64,000 bases of DNA from Pontederia crassipes (lineage: Eukaryota > Streptophyta > Magnoliopsida > Commelinales > Pontederiaceae), in contig JAUKPH010000017.1 in assembly GCA_030549335.1 (NCBI GenBank), positions 1,616,501 through 1,680,500 on the forward strand, read 5' to 3'. Below the pieces are notes generated by a model that was not told the origin of the DNA, did no database searches, and was given only the letters and a program-made list of their open reading frames with translations. Position 1 is the stretch's first letter, and the number at the start of each line of letters is the position of its first letter. Both the position numbers and the translations under genes were made by a program. Positions 1 to 10,819 of the stretch are shown one piece after another.

Positions 1-1137
1 CATGCACGAAAGCGTCAAAAATTTTCCATCTTTTGTCAGTATAAAAAATTTCGCGTCTTTTGACCTTCTTGGTTGAAAGCACTAGTAAAAGGCACGCGCT
101 TGAATTTTCGCACCACCGAAAAATTTTTGCCCGAGTCCATTTTTTTCATCCCAATCATCTCGCCTTGCATCAACATGCACGAAAGCGTCGAAAATTTTGC
201 ATCTTTTGACAGTGTAAAAAATTTCGTGTCTTTTGACCTTCTAAGGTGAAACTCGAATAAAAGGTGCGAAAAGGCGCGCGCGAATTTTTGCACCCACGAA
301 AAATTTTCGCCTGAATCCCTTTTTTTCATCTCAATCATCTCACCTTGCATCAATATGCCCGAAAGCATCATAAATTTTGCATCATTTGACATCGTCAAAA
401 ATTTCGCATCTTTTGGCCTTCTTGGTTGAAATCACGCGTAAAAGGTAGAAAAAGGCGCGAGGGCGAACTTTGGCACCCCCAGAAAATTTTTGCCCGAGTC
501 CATTTTTTTGTCCCAATCATCTCACCATGCATCAACACGCACGAATGCGTCAAAAATTTTGCATCTTTTGACAACATCAAAAATTTCACGTCTTTTGACC
601 TTCTTGGCCGAAAACACTAGTAAAAGGCGTGTGCTCGAATTTTCGCACCCCCAAAAAATTTTCGTCCGAGTCCATTTTTTCGTCCCAATGATCTCACCTT
701 GCATCAACATGCACGAAAGCGTTGAAAATTTCGCATCTTTTAACATCATAAAAAAATTCGCGTCTTTTGACTTTTTTGGCTAAAAACACAAGTAAAAGTG
801 CTAGGAGGCGCATGCGCGAATTTTCGCACCCCCAGAAAATTTTCATCCCAATCATCTCGCCATGCTTCAGCATGCACGAAAGCATCGAAAAATTTGCATT
901 TTTATAGTGTAAAAATTTTCGTGTCTTTTGACCTTCGTGGCTAAAAACACGAATAAAAGGTGCAAAAAGGCGCGCGCGAATTTTCGCGCCCACGGAAAAC
1001 TTTCGCCTGAGTCCATTTTTTCGTTCCAATCATCTCTCCATGCATCAACATGCACGAAAGCGTCGTAAATTTCATATCTTTTGACATCGTCAAAAATTTT
1101 GCATCTTTTGGCCTTCTTAGTTGAAAACACGCGTAAA
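1..1137. repeat. Tandem satellite, ~175-bp unit, about 6.5 copies
   Basis: Units begin with a CATGCACGAAAGCGTC-like block near 1, 174, 354, 534, 708, 871 and 1048, so the period varies from about 163 to 181 bp. Each unit carries CATCTTTTGAC, TTTTGACCTTC, AAAATTTTCGC and TCCCAATCATCTC blocks. The array is truncated by the window edge and stops at about 1137. The short overlapping ORFs in it come from the repeat itself and are not genes. Confidence 0.9.
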
Positions 1138-4108
1138 CATGGTTGTGATCATTGGGTGTTTGAGTGATAACTTGCTGAAATTAAAGAAAGGGTCAATTTT
1201 TCATTTTTTTGTCTCCCAACTCACTAGCTGCAAGTGCACAGGTAAGTTGTAGTAGACTCAGGTTGCCATATCCACAAAGATTTAAAGTCCTAGACTACAT
1301 AAAAATAGTTTAGATTAATCCTAATTAAGGTAGCAAAAAAAAACAGATTTTTGATTGAAAGTGAAAACAAATTTTTAACAAGTGCAGAATGATAACAGGT
1401 TTTGGAGTTTTGGGAATTTTTGTAAAACTAAATTAATAATGCTAGTTTAATGTCTATAAAGGTTTAACTATCAATGAGAAAGGTTCTTCTAGGATTTGGG
1501 GTTCATCTAAATTAATTAAGGATGGAATGGATCAAGTTATCATTAAATGTCCAACTTTTGATTCAATCTGAAAATGGCTGCTCCCACAGCTCAATTGGTC
1601 TCTAACTAAGCAACATATTCTCATATAGTTGTAAGCTAGATTGAGTCAATAGAGGGTCCTCACTAAAAATCAAGTTATCATTCAGCTCAATAGGAAGTTC
1701 ATTGCTGATTTTTACAATTCAAAGAAATTTTGGAATGATACTTGTAATTGCAATCATAAAAAGATGGAATCATTCCAATCAATCAAACTAGGGTGAGATC
1801 TATCCAATTATGGTGCTTGTGCTCCTTGATTCATCTCTGAATTTCAGGGGGATTTAAATTCAACCTCTCGGTTGCAAAATAAAATGAAATCCCCACAAAC
1901 ACAATTCAATTGGAAGTGCAAAGTATATGATCACAGGAATTCACAATTTCCATTGCTCCTTGGCCCATCTCTGGATCTCAAGGATGACCTAATGACTACC
2001 TCTCAGCAGTGGATTAAGTTGAGACTTGACAATGGAAATCAGAATTCAATTGGAAATCAGAAAATAGAATTCTGCAATTCCGAAATCTGAAATATTAATA
2101 CATGGAACTAGGTTTATCAATTGCTTCTTGACCCATCTCTGGACTGCAAGAGTTCCCTAAAGTTCATCTCTCAATGATTGAATAAAATCAGGGGATTCAA
2201 TTGATAAAATAGTTCCAGCAGGAAATCAGAAAAAAAAAATCAGAATTCAGGCATTCAGTTCAGAAATCAGAGGAACAATCTGATTTGAGTCAAAATGGTT
2301 GTCCAAACATCTTGATTCATTTCTGAACAAGATAGGAACAATAACAACATCCCAATGACTCAATTAATCAGGTTAAAATGAAGAACAGATTTTAATAGCC
2401 ACAGAAATCAGAAATTCAAGAATCAGGGAATCAGAATTCAGGTTTTCAAAAATCAGATTAGGAACAGTGAACAGATTTGAATCATGAAGAATGTCAAACA
2501 TCTTGATTCATTTCTGATCAAGATTGGGGACAATATCAACCTCTCAGCTGCCCTATTAATCAGGTCCACAATGACAAACATATTCAAAAGTTCAGGAATT
2601 TAGATTCAGAAAAATCAGGAAATCAGAATTTCAGAAATCAGAACTTTCAATTAAATTGGAATTCAGAACTTGACATTGATTTCTAATCCATTTCTGAACT
2701 AGAGATAGATCAAATGATAACTTCTCAGTTATATATTACAATGGGATCTAACAATGGCAAGAACTAATTCTAAATAATTCTGGAATCTAAAAATCAGCAA
2801 TGGTTCAGTGCAAAAATTAATTCAATCCATTTCCATCCATAACTAATCTAAACTACTACCCTATCCTAGAAGAAATGGAGTTTAGCTCCTCATATTTACA
2901 GAACTTGACATCAAACGAATTGAGAAATAGATACAAATCATTGATTGATTGAAGCTCTCGGCCAGCAACAGCAAGTCCAGTAGCAGCAGCCCTCAGCAGC
3001 CTCTCCTCCTTGCTCCAAACCCTTAATGACCAGCCCCCTCTCTCCTCCAGAAATTCCCCCTTTTATATGACTCCTATCCATTTTTGGATCAGCATCAGAA
3101 TGTTCTTTACCCTTTGATTGCAGCCACCTGTCCCTGGACTGAATTCACAGCTGTAGATTCCTTTTTGTGCAGAAAAAAGTAGATGGTCCCCCCCCCCCTA
3201 CTTTTTCCACTTTTTGGCCACCTTTCTTCCTGCTACAAATCCCAAAACAGCAAGCATCAAAGTCCTTGAATGGTGTTTTGATAAATAAAGATCAGGATGA
3301 TGATAGTTGCTAGCTCAAATATCAAATGAAGTTGGGTGTTGTGCAGGAGTGATAAGTTATATCGATATTAATGATTTTAGGGGTCCGGAATGATAACTTT
3401 TAATAAATCCTAGAAAATGTCCAAATATGGATGGTTCAAAGCATTTCAGGCATCAAATGGATTAGAGTGACAAGTGAGTGAGATTAGAAATCAAATATGA
3501 ATGAGATTTCTAAGGAGTGATAACTTGGGTGCCCAAAAACGATAATTTATATGACTTAAAAATGATAACTTGAGTTGTGGTTATTCAAATGTGATGAGAT
3601 TTGACCAGCAATGAGTTAAAACAATAATAAGATGATTGCTTAAGGCCCCTGTGCAGAATTAATGGTTTTGCATGTCGAAATGATAGAATTGCCCTTTAAC
3701 GATAACTTAGCACTTGAAAAACGATAACTTGTTCAAATGGACTTAAAACTTTGCACAAGTTGAAATGTGAATATCCAAATATGATTTATACATGATAATG
3801 ATGGATTTAGGGCAAGAAAACCATTGAAAATTAGTTCATTCAAAATAATGATAACTTGACACCTACGAGTGATAACTTGTCCTCAAAATGATAACTTGGC
3901 ATAGAATTTAATTATTAATGGATTTTGACATTTCAGAACCTCTATGCACATGGAATTAAGTATGAAATGAGAAATATCAACTAGTTATCACAATGTATGC
4001 ATTCCAAGTGTAATTGGTCCAAAGATAGGCAAAAGTGGGACTCGATATGTATAAAATGCATCTAAAATGGGTTAGAAACATATAGTGATCAGCCAGTGAT
4101 CAAAACAC
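1138..4108. repeat. LTR-retroelement-like non-coding block, family unresolved
   Basis: No host or transposon protein was recognised. The stretch at about 1215-1290 (GCAAGTGCACAGG, then CCATATCCACAAAGA) resembles a non-coding block common in plant Ty3/gypsy elements; this is memory of the family, not a search. The block contains degenerate internal repeats (1830-2720) and repeated copies of TGATAACTTG on both strands (1165 to 3898). No terminal repeats or target duplication were found, so its ends are arbitrary. Confidence 0.4.
1830..2720. repeat. Degenerate tandem repeat, ~120-190 bp spacing
   Basis: A block reading CTTGATTCATTTCTGAACAAG and variants (CTTGGCCCATCTCTGGATCTC, CTTGACCCATCTCTGGACTGC) recurs near 1830, 1955, 2125, 2312, 2500 and 2678. 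CAGAATTCAG and CAGAAATCAG strings lie between copies. Spacing drifts, so this is an old, diverged array inside the larger repeat block. Confidence 0.6.
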
Positions 4109-4111
4109 TAA

Positions 4112-5713
4112 CACTAGAAGAAATATGGCAATCACAGACGGTTTCAATTTCCTTGAAAATTGTCGGAAACGCATTTCCGATGGTTTTTTCGTCGGATTCG
4201 ATTCGTCCGAAAAATGATCATCGCAAATAAATTTCCGATGGTTGGAAAAAAAATGCTAGAAATTTTGACGGATTTCCTACGGTCACGATCGCCAATATTT
4301 GCGACGGTCAACAAAGCCGTCACCGCCAATATTTGCGACGGTCCACGAAATCATCGAAACTTCGACGGTCACGACCGTCGAAGTTTTCGACGGTTTCGTC
4401 GACCGCCGCAAATATCGGCGGTTGTTACCGCCGAAATTTTCGACGGTCGTCCGGCGACCACCGAAGTTTCGACGGTCAAAACTGTCGCAAAAAAATTTTA
4501 TAATATAAAGAAATTAACGACCAGATTCGGCGGCCAACGCCAGCAGTCGAGCAGCCGGATCTAGCCGCCAGTCGGCCGAGGTCGGATCCGATCGCCCGTA
4601 GCCGTGGGAGGCTGGATCCGGCCGCCCGCGGCCGAATCGGCAGTCGAATCTGGCCGCCAGACGGTCGATCCGACTGCTGCGGGCCGAATTCGGTTGCTGG
4701 GGGCCGGATCCGGCCGTCAGGCGGCTGATCCGGCCGCCAACGGCGAGATGCGGCCGCTGATCCGGCCGCCAGTGGCGAGATGCGGCCGCCAGCGGCAAGA
4801 TCCTGCTGCTTGGTGGTCCGGGCCGGAGAGAGAGACGCCGGCGGGAGAGGGTCGCTGACAGTCGACGCTTGACGGCCGCTCAGAGGCTCGCCGGCCGGGA
4901 GAGGGAGGGGGAGAGAGAGAGGAGAGGAGGGAGAGAGAAGAGGAGGAAAAAAATAAGAAAGGGGTATTATATATATAGGTTGAAAGATGAGAAAGCGGGA
5001 AACTAAAAAAAAGAAGCGGGATAACGAAATTTTAACTGGTCATCGAAAAAGTATATACTAATTATTTTTAATTTTACCGACGATTGTGATCGTCGATAAT
5101 TATTTAATTGTAAAAATAAAATACTATATTTAGTTATATATAATATTTATTTTTTTATTTTATCGACGGTTTGAACAGTCGCTAATTATTACCGACGGTC
5201 GGAACTGCCGGAAATTGCGACGGATTTTTGGACGGACGGATCCATCGGAAATATCGACGTTCCTAATCGTCGAAAAATAAAATAATAATATAACAATTTA
5301 CATAATTTATTATTTTCATTTCCGACGGTCGTGACCGTCAGAAATTATGATGGATGGGTATCCGTCGAAAATATCGACGTTCTTAATCGTCAAAAAATAA
5401 AATAATAATATAACAAATTACATAATTTATTATTTTCATTTTCGACGGTCGTAACCGTCGAAAAATCCGTCGAAAATTACGACGGATGGATATCCGTCGA
5501 AAATTGCGACGGATGGATATCCGTCGAAAATATCATCCGTCGCAATTTTCGACGTTCCTAATCGTTGAAAAATAAAATAATTATATAATTTATTATTCTC
5601 ATTTCCAACGGTCGTAACCATCGAAAAATGCGTCAGAAACATTTTTGTTGCAAAATCCGTCATAAATTGCGATGGATTTCTATCCGTCGAAAAATGGTAA
5701 TTTTCTTGTAGTG
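4112..5713. mobile_element. Non-autonomous CACTA (En/Spm-type) DNA transposon, 1602 bp
   Basis: The left end is CACTAGAAGAAA and the right end TTTTCTTGTAGTG, the inverted termini expected of CACTA elements. The 3-bp target duplication TAA is intact on both sides (4109-4111 and 5714-5716). Both subterminal regions are packed with CGACGG/CCGTCG and GTCGAAAA motifs in both orientations, the usual transposase-binding architecture. No transposase domain is visible, so the element would need TNPA/TNPD proteins in trans. The interior 4530-4930 is strongly GC-rich with recurring CGGCCGCCAG strings and breaks the AT-rich subterminal pattern. Confidence 0.9.
4880..4978 (-). promoter_or_regulatory. Promoter-like block inside the CACTA element
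   Basis: Read on the minus strand, a TATATATAAT run (about 4967-4976) is followed by a CT-rich tract (about 4895-4955) and then GC-rich sequence with a 94-codon ORF (4798-4514). This order imitates a plant promoter, pyrimidine-rich 5' leader and first exon. It could be the residue of the element's own transposase gene start or captured host sequence. The ORF product resembles nothing I recognise. Confidence 0.35.
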
Positions 5714-5716
5714 TAA

Positions 5717-6757
5717 GTCATTCTTTATTAATTCTTAAGTCAAATTACATAAAAATATATTGAAAATGAAGAAAAATATAACCTTTATATAAATTAATTA
5801 TTAGTATAGTAAATATTTTTTAATTAACATGTAATAATTATATTAACCTTCTGAGATCATATAAGATTGTAAGATCTATAATCAAAATTAAAATCATATT
5901 AAGATTTTCTCAAGATAATTAAGATCGAGATTGGTAAATATTGATAAGATCGTAAAATCATAGGATCTTAAAATCCAAATTGAGATCGTGACGACCTTGC
6001 GATAGTGGTTACTTAGGAAAACATGATTAAAATGAGGTAAAATATGCACTTATTCTGCTGAGCACATTTGAGGCAAACATAATGGAATCCATGCTCGCTC
6101 ATATAAGTGGAGGAGGTATGCGATCGTGACTGTCAATTTCTTTTCAATGACCCAGATCTTGCGAGTGATAGGGTTTGAAGAGTAGATGAGCAGTTGGATC
6201 TTTATATTTTTATAGTTGCTCTCCTCGCCTCATATCTCGGACCAGTTGTCCCTTCCGTTGATGAGCTCTCGTCGCCTCAGATTTGTGTCCCTTTCATTGG
6301 CGTTGCTTTTCCTCGTCGAAGGTTCCTTTTTGCTCTACTATTTTTTTGGTATGTGATCATAATAATTTCCTTCTCCTATTTTTCTCAAATCTTCAACCAA
6401 CCATTCTTTTTATTGACGACGATTTTCATGGACGAAGGTTCCTTGCTCGTAGCGTGCTTCAAAGGCTTGTGTTGTTGCGTTATGATGGGATCCCTTCTTT
6501 GTCTTTTCTCGTAGCGTGCTTCAAAGGCTTGTGCTGTTGCGTTATGATCGGACCATTCTTGATAGTTTTTTGCATGCAATCTTATGTACTGCTTTTTATT
6601 CTTTATTCTCTTCTCTTGATCGAACCCCTTCTCATCTTTATTCTTTGTTGTGCAACCCTAATGTTTCATAAAATTATGTGTTTAATAGAGATATTTAGGT
6701 GCAGAGGGAGGTCCACATAAGGACTTAATTTGAGCATTTTATTACAAGTATTCCTTC
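5717..6757. other. Intergenic, no recognised gene
   Basis: AT-rich flank of the CACTA element. Overlapping plus-strand ORFs of 106 and 145 codons (6194-6720) have no recognised domain and are rich in Phe, Leu and Cys, as expected from chance translation. A 45-bp block starting CTCGTAGCGTGCTTCAAAGG is directly repeated at about 6447 and 6509 (62-bp spacing), with few differences. Confidence 0.6.
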
Positions 6758-7175
6758 ATGCTAACACCAACTCTGTATTTCATGGTCCATGAATATCATG
6801 TAATGAATTGTACATATATAACACCGCAATGCTCAAATTGTAGGCAATGTCTGAAATTAAATAAGAAACGTTGCATAAATGTTATTGTCAAGAAAAATTC
6901 ATCATTAAACTTTTTGGACGGAACACAATTTGGACGAAGATTTTACGTTTCTAGTAATAATCAAGTGGGTAACAATAATTGTGATATTCAATTTTTCTTT
7001 TATTTTTTTGCTCTAAGAATAAATAAAATTTGAACCTCTTATATGAATGCAGACTAAAGGTTGTCAATATTTTCGTTGGACAGATGGAACTATTGAAGCT
7101 CTTTATAAGAAGGTCATCAATGGACTATTACGTAAAATAAATAAATTGAAGATGCTCAATCATTTTAGAAATTGA
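6758..7175 (+). pseudogene. Probable GRF zinc-finger gene or gene remnant, two exons
   Basis: Exon 1 6758-6964 ends CAA|GTGGGT. Exon 2 7053-7175 starts after ATGAATGCAG and stays in phase to a stop, giving about 109 aa. Across the junction the protein reads FGRRFYVSSNNQ then TKGCQYFRWTDG, which matches the plant GRF zinc-finger pattern of GRRFY, a cysteine, a second Cys, then YFxWxD. Upstream lies CSNCRQC. The cysteine normally just after GRRFY is absent (Val-Ser-Ser here), so metal binding is doubtful and decay is likely. The start codon is uncertain. GRF fingers are known in nucleic-acid-binding proteins and transposon-linked plant genes; no role is assigned here. Confidence 0.5.
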
Positions 7176-7908
7176 CCACCTTCATTTTGATTTTGGTATT
7201 AGTAGTCATGACGTTATCTTAGCAACATGGGTATGTTCTGAAAATATGAAATAACAGAACAATATATGTTGAACTGCTAGAATGGAATAATGTATGTTGA
7301 ACAATAGAACAATGTATGTTGAACTACTATAATGAACAACTTATGTGCTTATTTTATGTATTCAGAATGAAAACCATGAATATATATTATCTTACTTGTA
7401 CTAAGATGATTCTTATGGTATTAGATTTGTTGAGATCTTGATGATGGTCATTCATATATGATCACATAGTGTTCATAATTAATTTGAAGAAAAATAGTAT
7501 GGTTGTGAAATGCGGCATTACAGAACTGTGCATACCTTTAATTATACTTGTGATAGTTGTGAAATGTGGGAATTTAAGTTTTCTTGGTGTACTACATTGG
7601 TTGATGTTTATGATGTGTTTTCATTGTTCTGGATTGTATAAACAGAATCATATTTTTTGCTTTCCTATTTGAGTGATAAATACAAGTTTTCTTTGGCTTC
7701 TTTACCAATTGACCTGTAGATTCTTTAATCCACGTATGCTAGCTAGTTTCGTTGCAACAATATATATGATTCAAGACAGAAACTTTAGCTAACTCAGAAA
7801 AACTTAATTGCACTAGTATGTTCGACATTTTTCTCCATCACGGGAGAATAAAAAATTCCACAAACTTTTAGCCATAATCAAATAGGATTAATTGAGAAGG
7901 AGCTAACT
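7176..7908. other. Non-coding, AT-rich
   Basis: No gene recognised. A short block (GAACAATGTATGTTGAACTAC and variants) is repeated in tandem at about 7250-7330. The 67-codon ORF at 7469-7672 lacks any recognised feature. Confidence 0.6.
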
Positions 7909-8536
7909 GGACAATTCAATGCTCAACATTTTATGCAATTCACTTGGCCCGTGCCTACTTAAGCAAAAGGTGACCATTTTGATCCAAACTCAGATACATC
8001 AAGCTTAAAGCAATACAGAAATCTAGGCACCTCACATTGTTGTCAAAAGCAAAAATTAACTTAAAAGGACATGCAAAGCTCAATAATCTTTCTGCCACAA
8101 CATTTCGCTTCGTTTGGGAGTGCTATTTGAAAAAGCAAATTTGAGAAAAAACTTGCTTTTAGCAAAAGGAGGGGAGCCATCAGTGAAGAAAAACACACCA
8201 TTAATTGTGGCGTATAAATTTTTTTGAGAAAAAGAAATTACAGTATCTTTCACCAAACATTAAGTGATTAAAAAAAAGTGAGCTTTTCAAAAAGCTCTCC
8301 GACACCACGCCAAACGCAATCTTAGTTGTCTACGAAGCCAAATGTTGTGGCAGAAAGATTATTGAGCTTTGCATGTTCTTTTAAGTTAATTTTTGCTTTT
8401 GACAACAATGTGAGGTGCCTAGATTTCTGTATTGCTTTAAGCTTGATGTATCTGAGTTTGGATCAAAATGGTCACCTTTTGCTTAAGTAGGCACGGGCCA
8501 AGTGAATTGCATAAAATGTTGAGCATTGAATTGTCC
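7909..8536. repeat. Long inverted repeat: two 205-bp arms, 218-bp loop
   Basis: The left arm 7909-8113 and the right arm 8332-8536 are reverse complements over 205 bp, with two mismatches by eye (one in the GGACATGC block, one in the CATTTCGCTTCG block near the loop) and no gaps. Similarity stops sharply outside the arms. A transcript would fold into a hairpin of about 200 bp. The arms do not match a gene I recognise. The loop has its own MITE-like look. Confidence 0.95.
8111..8325. mobile_element. Possible MITE in the hairpin loop
   Basis: The loop starts CGTTTGGGAGTGCTATTTGA and ends near GCTTTTCAAAAAGCTC followed by CACGCCAAACGCAA, giving imperfect inverted ends of the CGTTTGG...CCAAACG kind seen in plant hAT-like MITEs. 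No target duplication could be fixed, so the call rests on the inverted termini only. Confidence 0.4.
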
Positions 8537-8999
8537 ATCTATCTCTCATTTTTAATTCAAACAGAGCCATCTGCATGATCGATGTAAGATGTACCATGAT
8601 AAAAAAAATTTCCAAGCTCATTCTTTCAAATATCTCGTTCATCATGAGATCGCACTTCGATCTTTCTAAGTTCGGATCAAATAAATTTAAAGCTAGCTAT
8701 CTGAGTACGTGCGTTAGAGAAAGTTTAAGAAGCACGACTGAGAAAAGCAAGATGGCCATCATATAAGCTTACATAAATAAAGCAAGAAGTATTACATACA
8801 TAGAGGGAAAATTAAAGAAATAGAATTGAAAACCACAAGAACAAACCATCGTATTGTAGTGAAAGAAGGCGAACCTTCTTCCCACAAATTTAACACAAAA
8901 TACATATAAACCAAACATCGAATTAATTGTGTCATCACACAAACACAACCCTCTGATGTTATTTTATAACATTGATCTGACCGATAGTAATCAAAGTTT
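8537..8999. other. Intergenic, 3' flank of the first PLAC8 gene
   Basis: No gene recognised on either strand. It probably includes the 3' UTR of the minus-strand PLAC8 gene that ends at 9000. Confidence 0.5.
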
Positions 9000-10716
9000 T
9001 TAAGGATTCATTTTTTGTTGGGCCGGCGGTGCGGTTGCCACCAAGGCCCGCCGTCTCTCCATGTTGTCGCGCCATCCTGCATTCAATCGTCAAGTTTTTT
9101 TTTTCTTAAAATAAATTGATTCGTGGTATTAAACATGATTTATTATTATTTACCTTTTTGTAATGTAATATTTCATTCACGATATTAATGTAGGCAAGAA
9201 AATGTTTTCAAGCATTTTTTTCGATTATTATAATAGGATCCATAGGGGTGTAAGACAAATTCCATCAACCTCCAAAAAAATTGAAAATGTAAAAATTTGA
9301 AGTCCGAATATGATTTAGGACTAAAATTAAAGCCCACTGGAATCTATCTTGTTATTTATATAATTAATTCATCACTCATCAATTTTTATTATAAATATAT
9401 TATATTTTTATATAATTTCATATTTTTATGTCACATTATGGAACTCTAATATGATGATTTTAGAAATTTAAAAGTATGTTTTATATTTAGTTCTAAATTT
9501 AAATGTATTATATTTAATTTAATTTATAATACATATTTTTAAATCTAATTACACAAAAGTATGATTCCAAAAATAATTTAGGACAGTTTTAATTTTAAAA
9601 ATTTACTCAAGAATAACGAATAATTTGTTTAGATCGATAAAACGGGTCGGACTTAAACTATTTTCTGCCTTAGGATCCAATCAAAATTCAAAATCGCATT
9701 TAATAATTATGAGTGAGAAATTTAACGACGATATTTTTTAGCGTAGAAATGTTTTTAATATTCCGGTACCGATGGTCATGTCGAAATCACGGCGCCGCAG
9801 CTCGCGGTACATCTGGCAGAGGGAGCAGCACCCGCACCAGCAGTGGACGCAGCAGTCGGCGCAGGGCTCCTCGCGCAGCCCGTAGAGCTGCCGCAGCTTG
9901 TAGCGGTAGACGCACGAGTAGAGCGGCAGCAGGAACCCCGTCGCGCACATGAGCGTGTACAGCACCGCGCTTGCGCTGCTCGCTGCATCCCATCCCATCC
10001 CATGTCCAACAATAACAGATGTTAATAACTCAATATTTTTTCCATAATGGAGAAGTAACATGAGACAGGGCGGTAATGACAATTAATTGGATTCACAATT
10101 AAAGCAGCTTTTGCCAAAATAAATATTGCTTACAATGAAACCATGCATGCTCAGATGAATTTATTTTCACCGCCTTAATTATCTTTAGTTTATATTCATA
10201 TATACCTTCACTCGATGGAGATCTACTTATATAATATATTGATTGACATGATTAATTTATGGAATAAAACATTTCTAAATATTGTCAATCTCTTCTATAA
10301 GCATAAAAAAAATTAGGTCTCCAAAAAATAATGAGATTTAGTGATCAAGAGTGTAGATAAATAAGAGTGAAACTGTTAAGGATCGAATAGAGTTACAGAT
10401 GGATCCTTGGTCTACGATCTCGGCGATCCGACCGAAGGTGACGCAGGGGCAGAAGCATGTGATGCAGCCTGCATGCATCAACAACATGCAAATATATATA
10501 TCAAGCATTCGTTAACTTCAATGATAGATAACTGCGAAGAAATGACGAGCTTTATATATGAAGAAATATGAAAAAGTGAGCATGCAGTAAGTACGCACAC
10601 TCCTCATTGCCGCAGTCGCAGTCGTAGAGCCCGGTCGACCATGGGCGCCTTTGCGCCGGCTGGTCATGGAACGCCGCCACCGCCGACGGTAGTGGCTGGT
10701 ACACCGGCGGATGCAT
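9000..10716 (-). CDS. PLAC8 / cell number regulator-like protein, copy 1 (159 aa)
   Basis: Four exons: 10716-10599, 10468-10397, 9982-9770 and 9076-9000. All introns are GT-AG and the phases join without a break, giving 159 aa. The start was chosen at the MHPPVY methionine, 96 bp below a TATA box. The PLAC8 signature CCxxxxCPC is residues 40-48 (CCITCFCPC), followed by [13 protein letters not shown], a hydrophobic stretch at about 75-93 ([16 protein letters not shown]) and the cysteine-rich CADCCVHCW block, then [18 protein letters not shown]. Family members are small plasma-membrane proteins linked to organ size (CNR) or cadmium/zinc/calcium transport (PCR); which applies here cannot be told. 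The exons are GC-rich, unlike the introns. A same-strand paralogue begins its last exon 10 kb away. Confidence 0.9.
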
Positions 10717-10739
10717 GACTCCCAAACGACAGGTTCAAA

Positions 10740-10819
10740 GTCAGCTGATGCTACGTGAGAGAGAGAGAGAGAGAGAGAGATTCGATATTTGCGTCGTCGT
10801 CCCGTGCAGCCCATTTATA
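10740..10819 (-). promoter_or_regulatory. TATA box and GA/CT-rich leader of PLAC8 copy 1
   Basis: TATAAATG on the minus strand (10819-10812) lies about 100 bp upstream of the chosen start codon. Between them is a (GA)n tract (about 10752-10780), a CT repeat in the transcript sense, as is common in plant 5' leaders. Confidence 0.6.

Noticed and set aside
36-1130. Several overlapping ORFs of 64-120 codons on both strands at the left edge
   Set aside because: They lie in the satellite and repeat the same amino-acid blocks in register with the DNA repeat.
6194-6720. ORFs of 106 and 145 codons with hydrophobic stretches as membrane proteins
   Set aside because: They overlap in different frames, come from T-rich DNA, and contain a DNA-level direct repeat; no domain was recognised.
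9713-10025. ORFs on both strands rich in Arg, Ala and Ser
   Set aside because: Shadows of the GC-rich third exon of PLAC8 copy 1; only one minus-strand frame carries the conserved cysteines.
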